From positions 8,116,019 through 8,180,018 of the forward strand of contig NC_084705.1 in assembly GCF_033807575.1 (NCBI RefSeq): DNA of 64,000 bases, in the 5' to 3' direction. Origin of the DNA: Cydia pomonella. Its lineage: Eukaryota > Arthropoda > Insecta > Lepidoptera > Tortricidae. The notes below the pieces were generated by a model. It ran no database searches. It saw only the letters and a list, made by a program, of their open reading frames with translations, and was not told where the DNA came from. This document shows positions 24,673-36,199 of this stretch, piece by piece (within the stretch, counting starts at the first letter, position 1; each line of letters begins with the position of its first letter). Both the position numbers and the translations under genes were made by a program.

Positions 24673-25312
24673 AAACTTAACTATACTTAAGTCCCGTTGT
24701 AGTAGCCTTGTATACACCGTGTTTTTTTTCCTCCGTTAATTAAGTTAATTTCAAGGGTGCATTTTTGAGCTTAATTTAATTTCTCATTGCCACCGGTGTT
24801 CAAATTATGATATGTCATAATTTTCAATTGTGTGGTTGAGTAATTTGAGCTGAACATAATTCCGGTGTTACAATAAAGCTATATGCAGCTTTAAGTAAAT
24901 CATTTTTTAAAATAATAAACTACAAATTTACGAAAATACTATGCCATTTAATTTCCTCGAAAATACTTAACCATACACCGACGTTAAGGGATATTACGTC
25001 CGTCACTTTTAGAAGCTAAGTAACTGAATAGATTATTATTTACGAGTCTGTTTTAATAGCGGGAACGGTAAACATGTTTACGCTGGTTGACTGCAGAGTT
25101 AATGTGCCGGATTTCACGTATTTTCAGAAACACGGAAATGAATTGCAATTCTTCTTTGAAAAGAACTGTTTGGAGTCCTAGGTGGATTATTTTGAACTAA
25201 ATAAGATTTCGATTCTTATTCCTCACGGCCGAATGTCAGCAGTTCCATATTTAAAATAAAAAAGCATCAGGTTAGGTACTTCCATTTTCTCAGCGTTAAG
25301 AGGAATTCCTAG

Positions 25313-25660
25313 TTGCGATTTTTCCATACAAACGCTCTCGACTGATTCCTCCCTGGATTTTCAACCTAGAGCAGTGATTTTTTCAAATAAGATCAATATC
25401 ATCAATATCTGTGCCGCTATGTTTTGCTTTTTTGGATTATTTTATTTTGAAGAAAGATACAGCGCCTCGAAAATCGCAAAAACGGCTCAATTGAATTGGC
25501 TGTAAAAAAAGGCACAGTATACAAATATGACAAAAAATATCCAAAAAATCAAAACATAGCGGCATAGATTATTTCTTCCTCTTGCAGTTTCCAAAATTTC
25601 ATAAAGATTGATTGCGTTTTGGAGGAGGAAACAGTCGAGAGCGAAACCTCGATTTTTGAG
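25313..25660. mobile_element. Fold-back element with CGCTCTCGACTG arms
   Basis: CGCTCTCGACTGATTCCTCC (25333) pairs with GGAGGAAACAGTCGAGAGCG (to 25643). An inner pair around GCCGCTATGTTTTG (about 25413) and CAAAACATAGCGGC (about 25550) continues the fold. Non-coding, AT-rich centre. Confidence 0.65.
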
Positions 25661-25864
25661 TTTTTTGCGTGTGAATTTTAGTCCGAGCTGCAGTTGTCCT
25701 TATCGCACGAATTAGAGGCGGAGACAGTTTCTAAATATACGTACACAGAAGGAATAGTGATGGGCATAACATGTTAATGGTTAAAATGAGAAAAAATACA
25801 CCAACAACCAACAGTCGATCGCCGTAATATAACCAAAATACCACGTAGTTCTAAGAAAAGGGTG

Positions 25865-25946
25865 CCATGTGTTTTCACACTCTTTAATGTAACAACTATT
25901 ATGTACCATGGTTTCGTAATAAAGATTTATATTCTATTCTATTCTA
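25865..25946 (+). mobile_element. Probable retroelement 3' tail with ATTCT repeats
   Basis: GTACCATGGTTTCGTAATAA followed by AGATTTAT and ATTCT units. The AATAAA signal followed by a pentamer run suggests a LINE or SINE tail. The 5' limit is uncertain. Confidence 0.4.
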
Positions 25947-26420
25947 AAATGTACCCGTAATGGCCTGTCACTTCAAACCGTTTTTTTTTGTATTTTTTTA
26001 CATTGCAGGTCATGTAGTGCTTATGTTTAGTTATGTTTACTATTAAAGGCCTGTAAACAAAGCTAAGTAGGATAATAGGTACAACCTGCTTATTTTGATT
26101 AAAACATCATAAATACCCATTAACAATTTGATTGTCTTGCATTGCTCACACTTGTGCGTCACAAGTAAACCACTAGATAGCAAATTTACATTACGGCTAG
26201 CCGATATCAAAATAAGGGCCATTTTGAAATGCGGCGGTTCAACGATTAAGGTATGTTGCGGTAATACCAGATGTGGGTGAAGAACGTAGCAAATTCATTT
26301 CTCCCTAATTTGGCTTTCTTTTTTAATGTTGGCAACATTGTGTAAGATGCCATTTCATTGCCTCGACTGCCAGTGTCCCAGCGCCACTCAGGGATTATTT
26401 CGGGTATCCGATCTTCGCCC

Positions 26421-26881
26421 TTTTTTTTTATACTACGTCGGTGTCAAACAAGAATACGGCCCGCCTGATGGTAAGCAGTATCCGTAGCCTATGTACGCCT
26501 GCAACTCCAGAGAAATTACATGCGCGTTGCCGACCCTAACCCCCCGCCCCTCGTTGAGCTCTGGCAACCTTACTCACCGGCAGGAACATAACACTATGAG
26601 TAGGGTCTAGTGTTATTTGGCTGCGGTTTTCTGTAAGGTGGAGGTACTTCCCCAGTTGGGCTCTGCTCTAGATCTGGAATGACATCCGCTGTGCTGTGCC
26701 CTACCACACAAGGCGAGATGACATTCACAGTGCCCATACCTCTCTTTTTGACGTAGTTTAAGGACATACCCGGGTCCAGGCCCTGTAATTTATTTTGTGT
26801 ATTGTGATGAAAATGTGATTGTTTTTGTAATTGTGTTAATGTATAATTTCGTTTTAGATGTTTATTTATAAAACAATCCAA
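26421..26881 (-). mobile_element. CR1-like LINE 3' end, longest copy
   Basis: On the minus strand a 95-codon frame (26881 to 26594) ends in SPTGEVPPPYRKPQPNN..., followed by a 3' UTR and an oligo-A end (poly-T at 26421-26430 on the plus strand). The 3' UTR is the most frequent repeat in the window. The nested copy at 37228-37469 corresponds to its last 240 bases. I assign it to CR1-like LINEs from its C-terminal frame and recurrent 5' truncation. The exact clade needs a database search. Confidence 0.75.
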
Positions 26882-28457
26882 TCAAGAACAGACCTAGGAT
26901 TGCTGTAGACCAATATCCAATTTTGACCCTTCCAGGTAAAGATCGGAAAGAAACAATACGATCTTTACCCATTTAAAAAACAGCAGTGTAGGTCAAATTT
27001 TAAATTTTCTTCAAATTACCTACTTAATTATCACATTTATTGTTTTCTTGATCACACTTTCGTACCCTTATTATTATCCAGTACCAACGCGACGGTAAAT
27101 CAAAAGGAAATATTTAGGTAGTCTATTTTGTATGTATGTGTATGTACACCTACTTACTGACAATGACATTTTTTTAATTTCCGCTGCTCAAAGGTTGCCT
27201 GGAGATTGCGTTTTAGCGATTAGACCGCATGTTGTTTACCTGTGCTTATGTTTCTGTTTTCTTTTGTATTGTTTTCTTTATTCCATTTTTTATTCCATTC
27301 TTTTTAAAACCTTTCTACATAACATTAGGTCTACTTGGGTGGCTTACAAGTTAGTATTTTGTTTAATATCTTGTAAACAGAACAACTATGAAAGTTACAA
27401 GAAATCAAACAAAAAACTAACATGTATACCGCCGAAGTAGACCTAATATTATGTAGTACGAAAGTACCTACACATACGGATGCATATGTAGATGTGAACG
27501 CACACACATATAGTTAGTTTCGGATACAAAATAGAGATAGCACTTCGAAATTAGTTTCCTTAAAATGCTTCAAGAGGGCTCTCTTTTCCTATATATTTTA
27601 TTCTATTACTTTACTCTTTGCATACGATCCTTACATTTTATCCAAAAAAAGATTGTATATCAACTATATATATAATTGCAATATTTTACCGTCAAAATCG
27701 CAATTGTTAGCACATTGTTTACTTATCAAATTGCCTTATGACATAAGTATCAAAGTTTGAGAGCCACAATTTTACCAAATGTTTGTATCAGGGTTAAGAT
27801 CGGATACAAAAATATGAAAAAAAGAACATTCGCTGACAACTTTTAAATTTGTATTGTTGGCTGCAATTTATATACGTAGGAGAAGGCTAAACTCCGGACC
27901 TATTTCTTTGTGATACCTTATTCTCTTTCCATTTAAACCAACTTTTATTCACCATCCGATGTTACCCCTTGATTGCAAAACACTCATTACCCTAAAAAAA
28001 GTATGTTTCATCTTTACACGTGTACAAAACTAAAACCTTTATATATTGAAGATTACCAAAATTCAGGCTGAATCTACGGTTATTATTTAACGATTTGCTC
28101 CGTACTTCAAGAATCTGACACGATCTAGAAAAAAAAATCGTGAGTTCTCTCAATTGGTCCCAAAATTGACCGGCACTATTCCAAGTATTCCAACATACCT
28201 TACCCAGATTGTCATTGCGATACGTTCTTCAATAAGACGGCACAAGTTTAGCCCCATCGTACTACTACTACTATTTAGATTGTAGGTTAACCATACCTAC
28301 TTACAAAATTTCACAACACACTATGATCACACCCAACTTATTGTCACGGATAGGTACGACGACCGAAGCAAGGACCTCATTCTTTTTTGTAGTCTTTATC
28401 TGAATTAATTACTAGATACAGTATAATATAATAAATAAAAAATCAATATAAATAAAT
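26882..28457. other. No feature seen
   Basis: A 102-codon plus frame at 27132-27440 is hydrophobic because of T-rich sequence and has no homology I know. Otherwise AT-rich DNA. Confidence 0.45.
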
Positions 28458-28477
28458 ATTATCATCATCATCATCAT

Positions 28478-29117
28478 TTAAGAGCATGGCTCTTGTCGGT
28501 GGAGTAGACGCCAGTTTTCGCGGTCCTCGGCCAAGTTCTTTAGGTCCCTGTAAGACACGACATTTACTTTTCCTTTTAGTTGCTGCGTGTAACTTGCTCG
28601 TGGTTTTCCTCTTCCTCTTCTACCTTCGATCTTGCCTTCCAAAATAGTTTTAAAGAAAGTGTCGTGTCTTATCAAGTGACCTATCATTTTTCCTCGTCTA
28701 TTCTCTATGGTCCTCAGTAGGTTTCTCCTCTCTCCAACAATTCCCAGCACTTCCTCGTTCGTTTTTTTCTCAGTCCAACTTATTCTCTCCATTCTTCTCC
28801 ACAACCACATCTCAAAAGCCTCCAAGCGTTTCCTATCCTTCTGCCTCATTGTCCACGTCTCACACCCATACAAAGCGATGCTCCAGATGTATATCTTAAT
28901 TAGGCGTTTTTTTATATTCTTAGATATCTTAGCCTTTAGCAAATGTTTTTTGGCGTTGAAAGCTGTTTTCGCCATTGCTATCCTTGATATTATTTCATCT
29001 GTACATCTGGAGTCTTGTGTAATTAAGCTGCCTAAATATCTAAATTTGTTTACTTGTTCTATATGTGTCCCTCTGATGACAATTTGTTCCTTAACCGGGC
29101 GAAATTTTGAAGCAATT
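28478..29117 (-). pseudogene. RTE-like LINE ORF2, C-terminal fragment
   Basis: A minus-strand frame of about 213 codons stays open from roughly 29117 to a stop at 28478. It contains the RT end motif FRYLGSLIT, then YGCETWTM and a W-rich block (MWLWRRMERISWTEKK), then the KMIGHLIRHD region and the RGRGKPR motif. This is the usual C-terminus of RTE-type endonuclease-reverse transcriptases found in many copies in insect genomes. The 5' part (endonuclease and most of the RT) is absent, as expected for a 5'-truncated copy. Directly after the stop comes an ATG/ATA-type triplet repeat (28458-28480), the sort of simple-repeat tail RTE elements carry. The frame is intact over this stretch, suggesting a fairly young insertion. 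Confidence 0.88.
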
Positions 29118-29150
29118 AGTGTTTAAATATTATAGGACATTATTATTCAA

Positions 29151-29375
29151 ATTGACAAGTACCACAGTAAGCTCAATAAGACTTGTGTTGAGTGTACTTA
29201 GACAACGATATATATAATATATAAATATTTATAAATACTTAAATACACAGAAAACACCCATGACTCGGGAACAAATATCCATGCTCATCACACGAATATA
29301 TGCCCTTACCAGGATTTGAACCCGGGACCATCAGCTTCGTAGGCAGGGTCACTACCCACTAGGCCAAACTGGTCG
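29151..29375 (-). mobile_element. tRNA-derived SINE, best-preserved copy
   Basis: On the minus strand it reads TGGCCTAGTGGG (A box) and GGGTTCAAATCC (B box), then the body shared with the copies at 23659, 49851 and 62186. It lies 34 bases from the end of the RTE fragment at 29117 and has the same strand. The lack of overlap suggests two separate insertions. Confidence 0.78.
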
Positions 29376-29399
29376 TTAAAATAATAATTAAAAACAATA

Positions 29400-29840
29400 T
29401 TATGTGATAACATCAAAAACAACTTGTGTCGGGCAGCGCAGGATGAATTCCGGCCGGCTCGCCGGCAATATCAACGGAACGGCGCGCAATGAGCGGGCGC
29501 TCGCGTCTCGCATCTGTGTGCGCGCACTCACACTTAGATAGCTCCCGCTCCCGCCCACCGCAGCGCGACAGAAACATAGCTTCAAAAATTCGAGATTTGA
29601 AAAGTTGCTCAGCTAGGAATTGCTCTTAAGATTATTAAGATTTTTTTTCTTTATGCCGTGGACTGGACGAAAGCGGCGCGTGACGTGGCGTGCGGCAAAT
29701 CAAGGCCATTCATACATTGTGCTCGGCCAAATATATGAAATTATGAATGCGGCCAATCAGCCGCTCGCCGCGCCGCGCGCCATTTGCGTCCAGTGAGCGG
29801 CCTTACGGCGTATTCTACAAGAATAAAACTGTTCTAAAAG
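29400..29840 (+). promoter_or_regulatory. Candidate CpG-rich promoter and first non-coding exon
   Basis: A GC- and CpG-rich island in an AT-rich context. It holds a CCAAT box (GGCCAATCAG, 29751-29760), a run of CpG (CGCTCGCCGCGCCGCGCGCC), an initiator-like TCCAGTGA (A at 29792) and, after a short stretch, a strong splice donor CTAAAAG|GTGAGC at 29840/29841. The donor is followed by a T-rich, intron-like sequence. This order is what an insect 5' UTR exon of about 50 nt would look like. I cannot see the downstream coding exon in the window. If real, the 13.9 kb LTR element lies in the first intron. Confidence 0.38.
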
Positions 29841-30195
29841 GTGAGCTTTTTACTTTTTTTGATTATAACTAATTTAAACCACCTGTGACTTTGATACTTA
29901 TTATAAGTTTATAGTTTCCAAATAGCCCAGTCAGTGTTTCTAAATATTCAAACCAAATATTAACCTTTCATATGTGTGGGGTGATCAAATATCGTGGGAT
30001 CAAACATCGATTTGAACATATACACCGTGTTTTATTGAATTCCATTAACTTCTAAATAAAATTGAATGGCATAGTTAATTTAAAAAAAATGTTCTCATTA
30101 AATGTAATTAAACGTTGCATGATTGTTGTAACACGGGCATTACATTTAACCTTTGTGACATATCAATGTCATTTCGAACATCGATCGTCCGAGAT

Positions 30196-30426
30196 CTTGA
30201 AGGACTTAAAAACTGGAGACGCCTTCACTGTAATTTTCTGTACAAATCAGGCTGCCGATTTTTGCGGGGGAGGGGCACGTCAAATGTATGGCTATTTGTA
30301 CCTACGTAACGTACATATAGCCATGTCAGATAAACGTCAGTCCATACAATACATATGACCATTGGCCGAGCTTTTCGACAGAGGGGTAAGCTCCTTAAGG
30401 CGTCTCCAGTTGTTAAATCCTCCAAG
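30196..30426. mobile_element. TIR element family GGAGGATTTAACAAC, copy 2 (inverted)
   Basis: Same family as 5679-5867 in the opposite orientation and about 40 bp longer, with extra internal sequence (GCACGTCAAATGTATGGCTA). It ends about 235 bp upstream of the large LTR element. Confidence 0.72.
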
Positions 30427-30657
30427 TCCGAGACTTAGTACTTACGTTTAGTAACAAATATCTCGTAAGGATCTTATCAGACAAACAGATTATCGGTTAT
30501 CTCCGAAAAGGAGTTAATTAGAATACCAGTATCTTTGAGAAAGTAACTTAATTCAAGCTCAGGAATACACTCTTGAATGTAACTTATCATACACGGACAA
30601 GATAAAAAACATACTACTTACAACATAATTTTTCTTCGGCCACAAAGTATTTTGCAC

Positions 30658-30661
30658 AGAA
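30658..30661. repeat. Target-site duplication, left copy (AGAA)
   Basis: AGAA directly precedes the first LTR base and recurs directly after the last LTR base. The flanking bases (C before; C after the right copy) do not extend the match, so the duplication is 4 bp, within the 4-6 bp range usual for LTR integrases. Confidence 0.7.
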
Positions 30662-33600
30662 TGTACTATCTCAGCCTGACTAAACTCTACTACAAAAGCT
30701 TTGTAAGCTGAAATACTATTACTTTCCTCAACTCTATTGAAACCTTTGGAAAGTAATACTGAAATTTAGAAAATAAGGGTCTAGGCTAAAAGGGATGAAG
30801 TATAAAATAAACAATGTATTAACTGCTAATAAATTTTATTTATTGCATTAAAATTGATTGAATATGATTCAATAATTTATGAACTCTATATCCAATGAAG
30901 TCTGATTAGGACATATTCGGATATACCGCCTTGATTACTAGGGCCAAATACCTAAGTCAGGAAAACAAGACGGAACAAAAACCTGACTGCCCAATTTAAC
31001 CTGTACACAAACATAACAAAATATGTCACAGATAAAGACAAATTAAAACCTCATTTAAATTAGGTATGGCGTGATCATTTAGTGGTAAATATAGACCAAC
31101 ATCATGATAAATAACAACCCAAGCTCTCTGAGGTGTGAGACATGTTACATGATAAAATAAAATCTGAAATATGTTCCAACAAGCACAAAACATATCCGTT
31201 CTTAAAGAAAGACGAATATAAACCATGTCAATAAAATGAAACGCTATTTTAAGTGCATTGAACCAATAAGAAATTATAAAATCCTATCAAAATTATTGAA
31301 TACTATTTACAAGACTACTATAATAAACCCTACCTTCTTCCTATAAAATGCCATTGTGGGATACATCAGGAGATCAAAATATTCCTACTTTAAGATAAAG
31401 AAAATTATGAAACAAGAAGTTGTAGCAAGTTCTATTAATAATATATAAGGTTTACTAATATGCTCAGATATAAATAAAGATATGCTAGCACTTATGTTGT
31501 GATTGACGTATTGATAACGTATTCATAAATGTGTTATAAAGATCGACCGGGTGAAGTCTGGCTTCTCACAACTGTATTACTTTAATTAGTATACTGTAAA
31601 ATAGCTGGTTGCAGTCAACTATAAGGCAACCTTTTGGATCTCATAAAATTATCATGCATACGCCGCTCTATGGACAACTCCCTAATATGTCAAGCCGCAA
31701 ATCCCACGTGAAATGTTTCCATAGGTAAGTCACTTGGACCTTGCACCGTCTGCAGTACCTGAGGCATGTAGCCTAATGGAATATTACACGTAAGGTTCAG
31801 ACTATCAAGTACTGAAACCGGGATAATAGTAAATAAATGACATGAGTGACCAAGAACGAAAATATACAAGACAATGATATAAGCGTTGCCCCTAATATCA
31901 TGAGATCAGCCATTTTACTAAATTATCATATGCAACGTCACGCAAAGAGTAAGACTGTTAATTAAATTAAAAGTCAGTTGGATTAAGATTTGATACCTTT
32001 TGATCAAATATAAGTAAAGATATATTAGTACTTATGATAACACATTCATAAATACGCTATAAAATTAGGTAGGATCGACGGGGTGTAGTCTGGCTTCACA
32101 CAACTTTATCACCTTAATATACTGTAAAATAAAATAGCTGGTTGCAGTCAACTATAAGGCAACCTTTTAAATCTCATAAAATTATCATGCATACACCGCT
32201 CTATGGACAACTCCCTAATATGTCGAGCCGCAAATCCCACGTGAAATGTTTCCATAGGTAAGTCACTTGGACCTTGCACCGTCTGCAGTACCTGAGGCAT
32301 GTAGCCTAATGGAATATTACACGTAAGGTTCAGACTATCAAGTACTGAAACCGGGATAATAGTAAATAAATGACATGAGTGACCAAGAACGAAAATATAC
32401 AAGACAATGATATAAGCGTTGCCCCTAATATCATGAGATCAGCCATTTTACTAAATTATCATATGCGACATCTCGCAAAGAGTACAACTGTTAATTAAAT
32501 TAAAAGCCAGTCGGTTTAGGATTTGATACCTTTAGTCATAACTGGGATCAATCAAATGCAACGACAATCCCAAATATAACTAAAAACCGCATTGTTAAAA
32601 CAGCCACTTATAAAACCACTGTGACAGGTTTCAACAACTACAATTGATTAGTAAATATATATAATATCCTCTCAATTGGACATAATCCAAAATGTAATAA
32701 CCACATTCTAGTCATATGATTTGATTCAATATGACAAATAAATTAGGGCAGGTATAATACATTGGCAAATACAGATCAAACTATATACCAAATGATCAAA
32801 TATATACACCCACAATAACATTTCAACATACGTAATATACTTAGGTATGTACCTATAAAATGGAATCATGATCATAAAATAAGTATCAAATAGGCACCAG
32901 TTATCTACCTACAAATAAGTAAGCAGTTAGGAATCGTGAATATTATTTAAACCGCTTGTATACTCCTATCATAACTAGACTATGAAATTAAAACCTTTTG
33001 TATAATTTATTGAAAGGTTACGTCACCGCTAGGTATTAAGATCTGCTTGATGGGGCTTCGATGCTCTCACATCACGATGAGAAGACAAGGCAAGGCAGGA
33101 TCAATTCTCGTTCCACGCAAATGGACGGCGCACTGGATACAATGTGCAGGCGTGTGATACAAATGCGGCGTAGTGCAGCCAGCCTCTTCATGTAGAAGGT
33201 AGGTCTTGCATCTGGGCGCCCGTGGCAGTGGGGTTGATCAGGTACCGACGAGGATGCTCGGAGACACCGAGCCACTCGAAAGCCGCTGATGGAACTAGAC
33301 TCGCTCCGCAACCGCCGTGAACCGGAAATTGAGACAAAAATAGTGCTTAATATTCTAATCGAATTAAACATTTACGCCCTGCGGAATATATAAAGCTAAG
33401 TATCTATATGAACAATGATAACTAGGCATTCAAAGGAAGAATCATTTCAATTATGATAATCAAACTATAATAGTGGAAGTCAAAGGATCTAAACTTAGAC
33501 AGAATACCTATAACAGTAGCCACAGTAATTAAGCTACTGTAAGAAGTCATTGAATAAAACCTATAATGTATTGCGACATAATATTACGTCATTAGCCATT

Positions 33601-35858
33601 TGTATAACATTCTAAATAAATAAGTATTTTGTAAAACTCATTCACCAAACAATTATATCAATCTTGTTCATGAACTTGGTTGCTAATTAAACAAACGTGG
33701 CCGTATACCTATATACGCGCGCACAAATAATTACACAACCAATTATTTTTGTAGTATTGTATAAGGTGAATTATGTAACTGCGTATTACATCATAATTAA
33801 TACACTCAACCTATCAACCTACATTTTCAATCAAAGTGCTGTAATTCACTAACACTGAAACATGAAGGTATGTGATATATAGATATGTCAGGTCAAGATT
33901 GAGATAACATATAAATCAGAACCAACGCACCGTGTCTACTAGCTTGCACCGGAGTGAATCTTCGCCCACATCTGCGAGGTCCGCATCTTGATTTGAAGCG
34001 TTGGAGCTCTCGAAGGCAGAACACCCCAGGAATTGATGGCGGGACACGAAGCAGGCGCCCTTAGGATCCGCTGACAGGACTCGATATTCCTCGTACATGA
34101 ACCGAGAATTCAGAAATAAATAATTTTAAATATATGTTAAAACATTTCATGAATTAAATTACCTACACAGTTCGATGACTTTACGTGTTATACTATATAT
34201 GGTAATAATGACTGATATTGACGGCTAAACCTACATAAAACAACTAAAGTTATTTATCAACTTAATTGAACACATCTACTTATGCCATCTATATCTAAAT
34301 CGAGACACATTCCACCCTTGCCATTGAATTAAAACATGGAAAATACATACGTTCCACTTCTTTTCGTAAACGGTTAATCCACAATAATAAACGCGCTCGT
34401 TTACTACTAAACATACATTCATTTATTTGCTAATGATTTCAAAACTCAAATCAAGTACTTATCGTAATTGAATGCATCTACCTACCCTATAATCATATCA
34501 CACACGAACACTGATTTACCTATCTTCAAAATTGGTTATATTTAAAAAGCATATACACGATATAGGAATTTGAACAAATGAAATTAAATATCTCAATCCA
34601 TTTTGCCGTCTTAGTTAAAATAACACTCTCGTACAAGAATCCGACTTGCATTCACAGAGCACAAGAATCGTCATCTCGCTCCACAATGAAGGGTACCCAA
34701 CGCGATCTATTCAACCTACCCGCTATTCATATATAGAAATAATGATTTTATTTATAGGCAACTCGTCGGTATCAACCAAATCTACAATCCTACTGATATT
34801 AAGCAAACATTGGAGCCTATGAATGAACGAAATATGTATTTTAGGTTTCCTCAAGATATAAAATGATATGCAAATAATTAAGTAGGTATATGAAATTACC
34901 GCACCGTAACACGTAGTTGTTTGGCAGCTGACCCATGATGGTTTTGTGTTTTTCAACACGCCCATGGTCCGGATGAAGCTCCTACAGCGTCCCGCCCATG
35001 TTGGCCGTATCCACACGCTAAGCTTCCAACGACGGTGGCAGCTTATACTCGTATCTGCGAACAAGTTCTAATACACGGTTTTCTTATGATTTGCCACTCA
35101 CAGTGACAATTTAAGAACCTTTAAGACCCGATGCTCGTGAAATGTAGCCCTTTCGGCAGCTGCCCGTGGTAGGCTCACGCAGTTCTTTCACACCCGTGGT
35201 TAAGGTCAATACGACCCGTGTGTCGCCTATTGCAGTCGCTATTCTTTTTCATATCTCCTGAAGATGGCCGCTTAATAGACGTATCTGCAAACAAGATTAG
35301 ACACATGGTTTTCCTTACAACCTAACACTCACAGGATTCCTTCTTGACTCGACGCTCTGCTGAAGGCAAAAGATCTCGAATCCACTTTGCAGTTCCTTAA
35401 ATAACCTCGTTCCCCCGTGAGAACCCCTCAACCGCCATGTTAATCCTACTCCTCAGCCCAACCAGAATGCAGAGTTTTGATTGGATGATATTTACTATCC
35501 TCGTCTATGATTGGTCACTTTTATTCCCGCGTATTTAGATTGATCTGCCTTACAACAGATGGCATCTCTAAAGATAACATAAATAAATTAAAAGCTTACG
35601 AAGTAGTTTATTGTGTTTAATCGATTATTCAATAAACATTACTTAAGAATTTATATTGAAAAATATATTATAAACAAATATTGTACTATGCAATATTATC
35701 ATGAGTAAACTACCTGCTAGTTCAGTCATTCACCGCCAGATGTCACCGGATGCCACTGTCACATTACAAGTGCGAATATTATGCGCGAAATTCACTCCAA
35801 ACAAATTCAATAATTTCTAAGAGAGTAAATAAATAAATGTAGATGTCAGTCTGTTACA
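30662..35858 (-). repeat. Long terminal repeat, low-coordinate copy (3' LTR if minus-oriented)
   Basis: The LTR is 5197 bp, begins TGTACT and ends GTTACA on the plus strand, so its termini are the short inverted pair TGTA/TACA. It is AT-rich and has no recognised protein domain. It contains a roughly 533-bp tandem duplication (about 31458-32533). The longest open frames are on the minus strand: 99 codons at 33072-33371, 113 at 34723-35064, 60 at 33916-34098 and 84 at 32148-32402. None resembles a family I know. GC-richer patches at 33060-33320, 33930-34100 and 34900-35250 stand out from the AT-rich background and could be exons or promoter parts of the LTR, but that is only inference. Confidence 0.8.
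31458..32533. repeat. Tandem duplication of about 533 bp inside the LTR
   Basis: Two adjacent units, about 31458-31998 and 31999-32533, are aligned with a constant 533-bp offset over their cores (for example ATAGCTGGTTGCAG at 31601 and 32134, and GCGTTGCCCC at 31883 and 32416). They differ at scattered positions, so this duplication is older than the LTR pair. The same arrangement occurs in the other LTR at about 40185-41260. The second unit keeps an 84-codon minus-strand frame that a stop interrupts in the first. Confidence 0.75.
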
Positions 35859-36199
35859 ATCGCCCTTAGTATATTTACGGAGTTTACCGGAGTAATAATA
35901 CTAATAAAAAATAACAACTGACATCGCAAGTATTTACAAGAAGTTGTAAAACCGATAAACACAGAGGCAAGCAGAGTATCTGGTGAGACTGACAAATCGA
36001 AACCGAAAGTAATGACAAACAAAGAAAATATAGCCAAAAAAGTCAATGATGAATATCGAATATGCAGAAAGTTATGCGTACCTGTGCATTTAATATCTCT
36101 TAGAAATCAAATAAGCCTCGAAATAGAAAAAAAAAAATCCTTTAAGAATTAATCAAAAGCACACATTTCCCTATGACAACTAAAAAAAAACTATACAAA

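Noticed and set aside
28458..28480. CRISPR-like or regulatory triplet repeat
   Set aside because: It is the simple-repeat tail of the RTE-like LINE. No CRISPR arrays, operons or other prokaryotic features occur in the window.
28707..29126. 139-codon plus-strand frame rich in S, F and L
   Set aside because: It is the antisense shadow of the RTE-like LINE frame at 28478-29117.
30062..30425. Overlapping frames of 64-98 codons
   Set aside because: They run through the TIR element at 30196-30426 on both strands and have no coding features.
35846..36046. 66-codon minus-strand frame crossing the LTR boundary
   Set aside because: It spans the LTR/interior junction and is not kept in the second LTR, so it is accidental.
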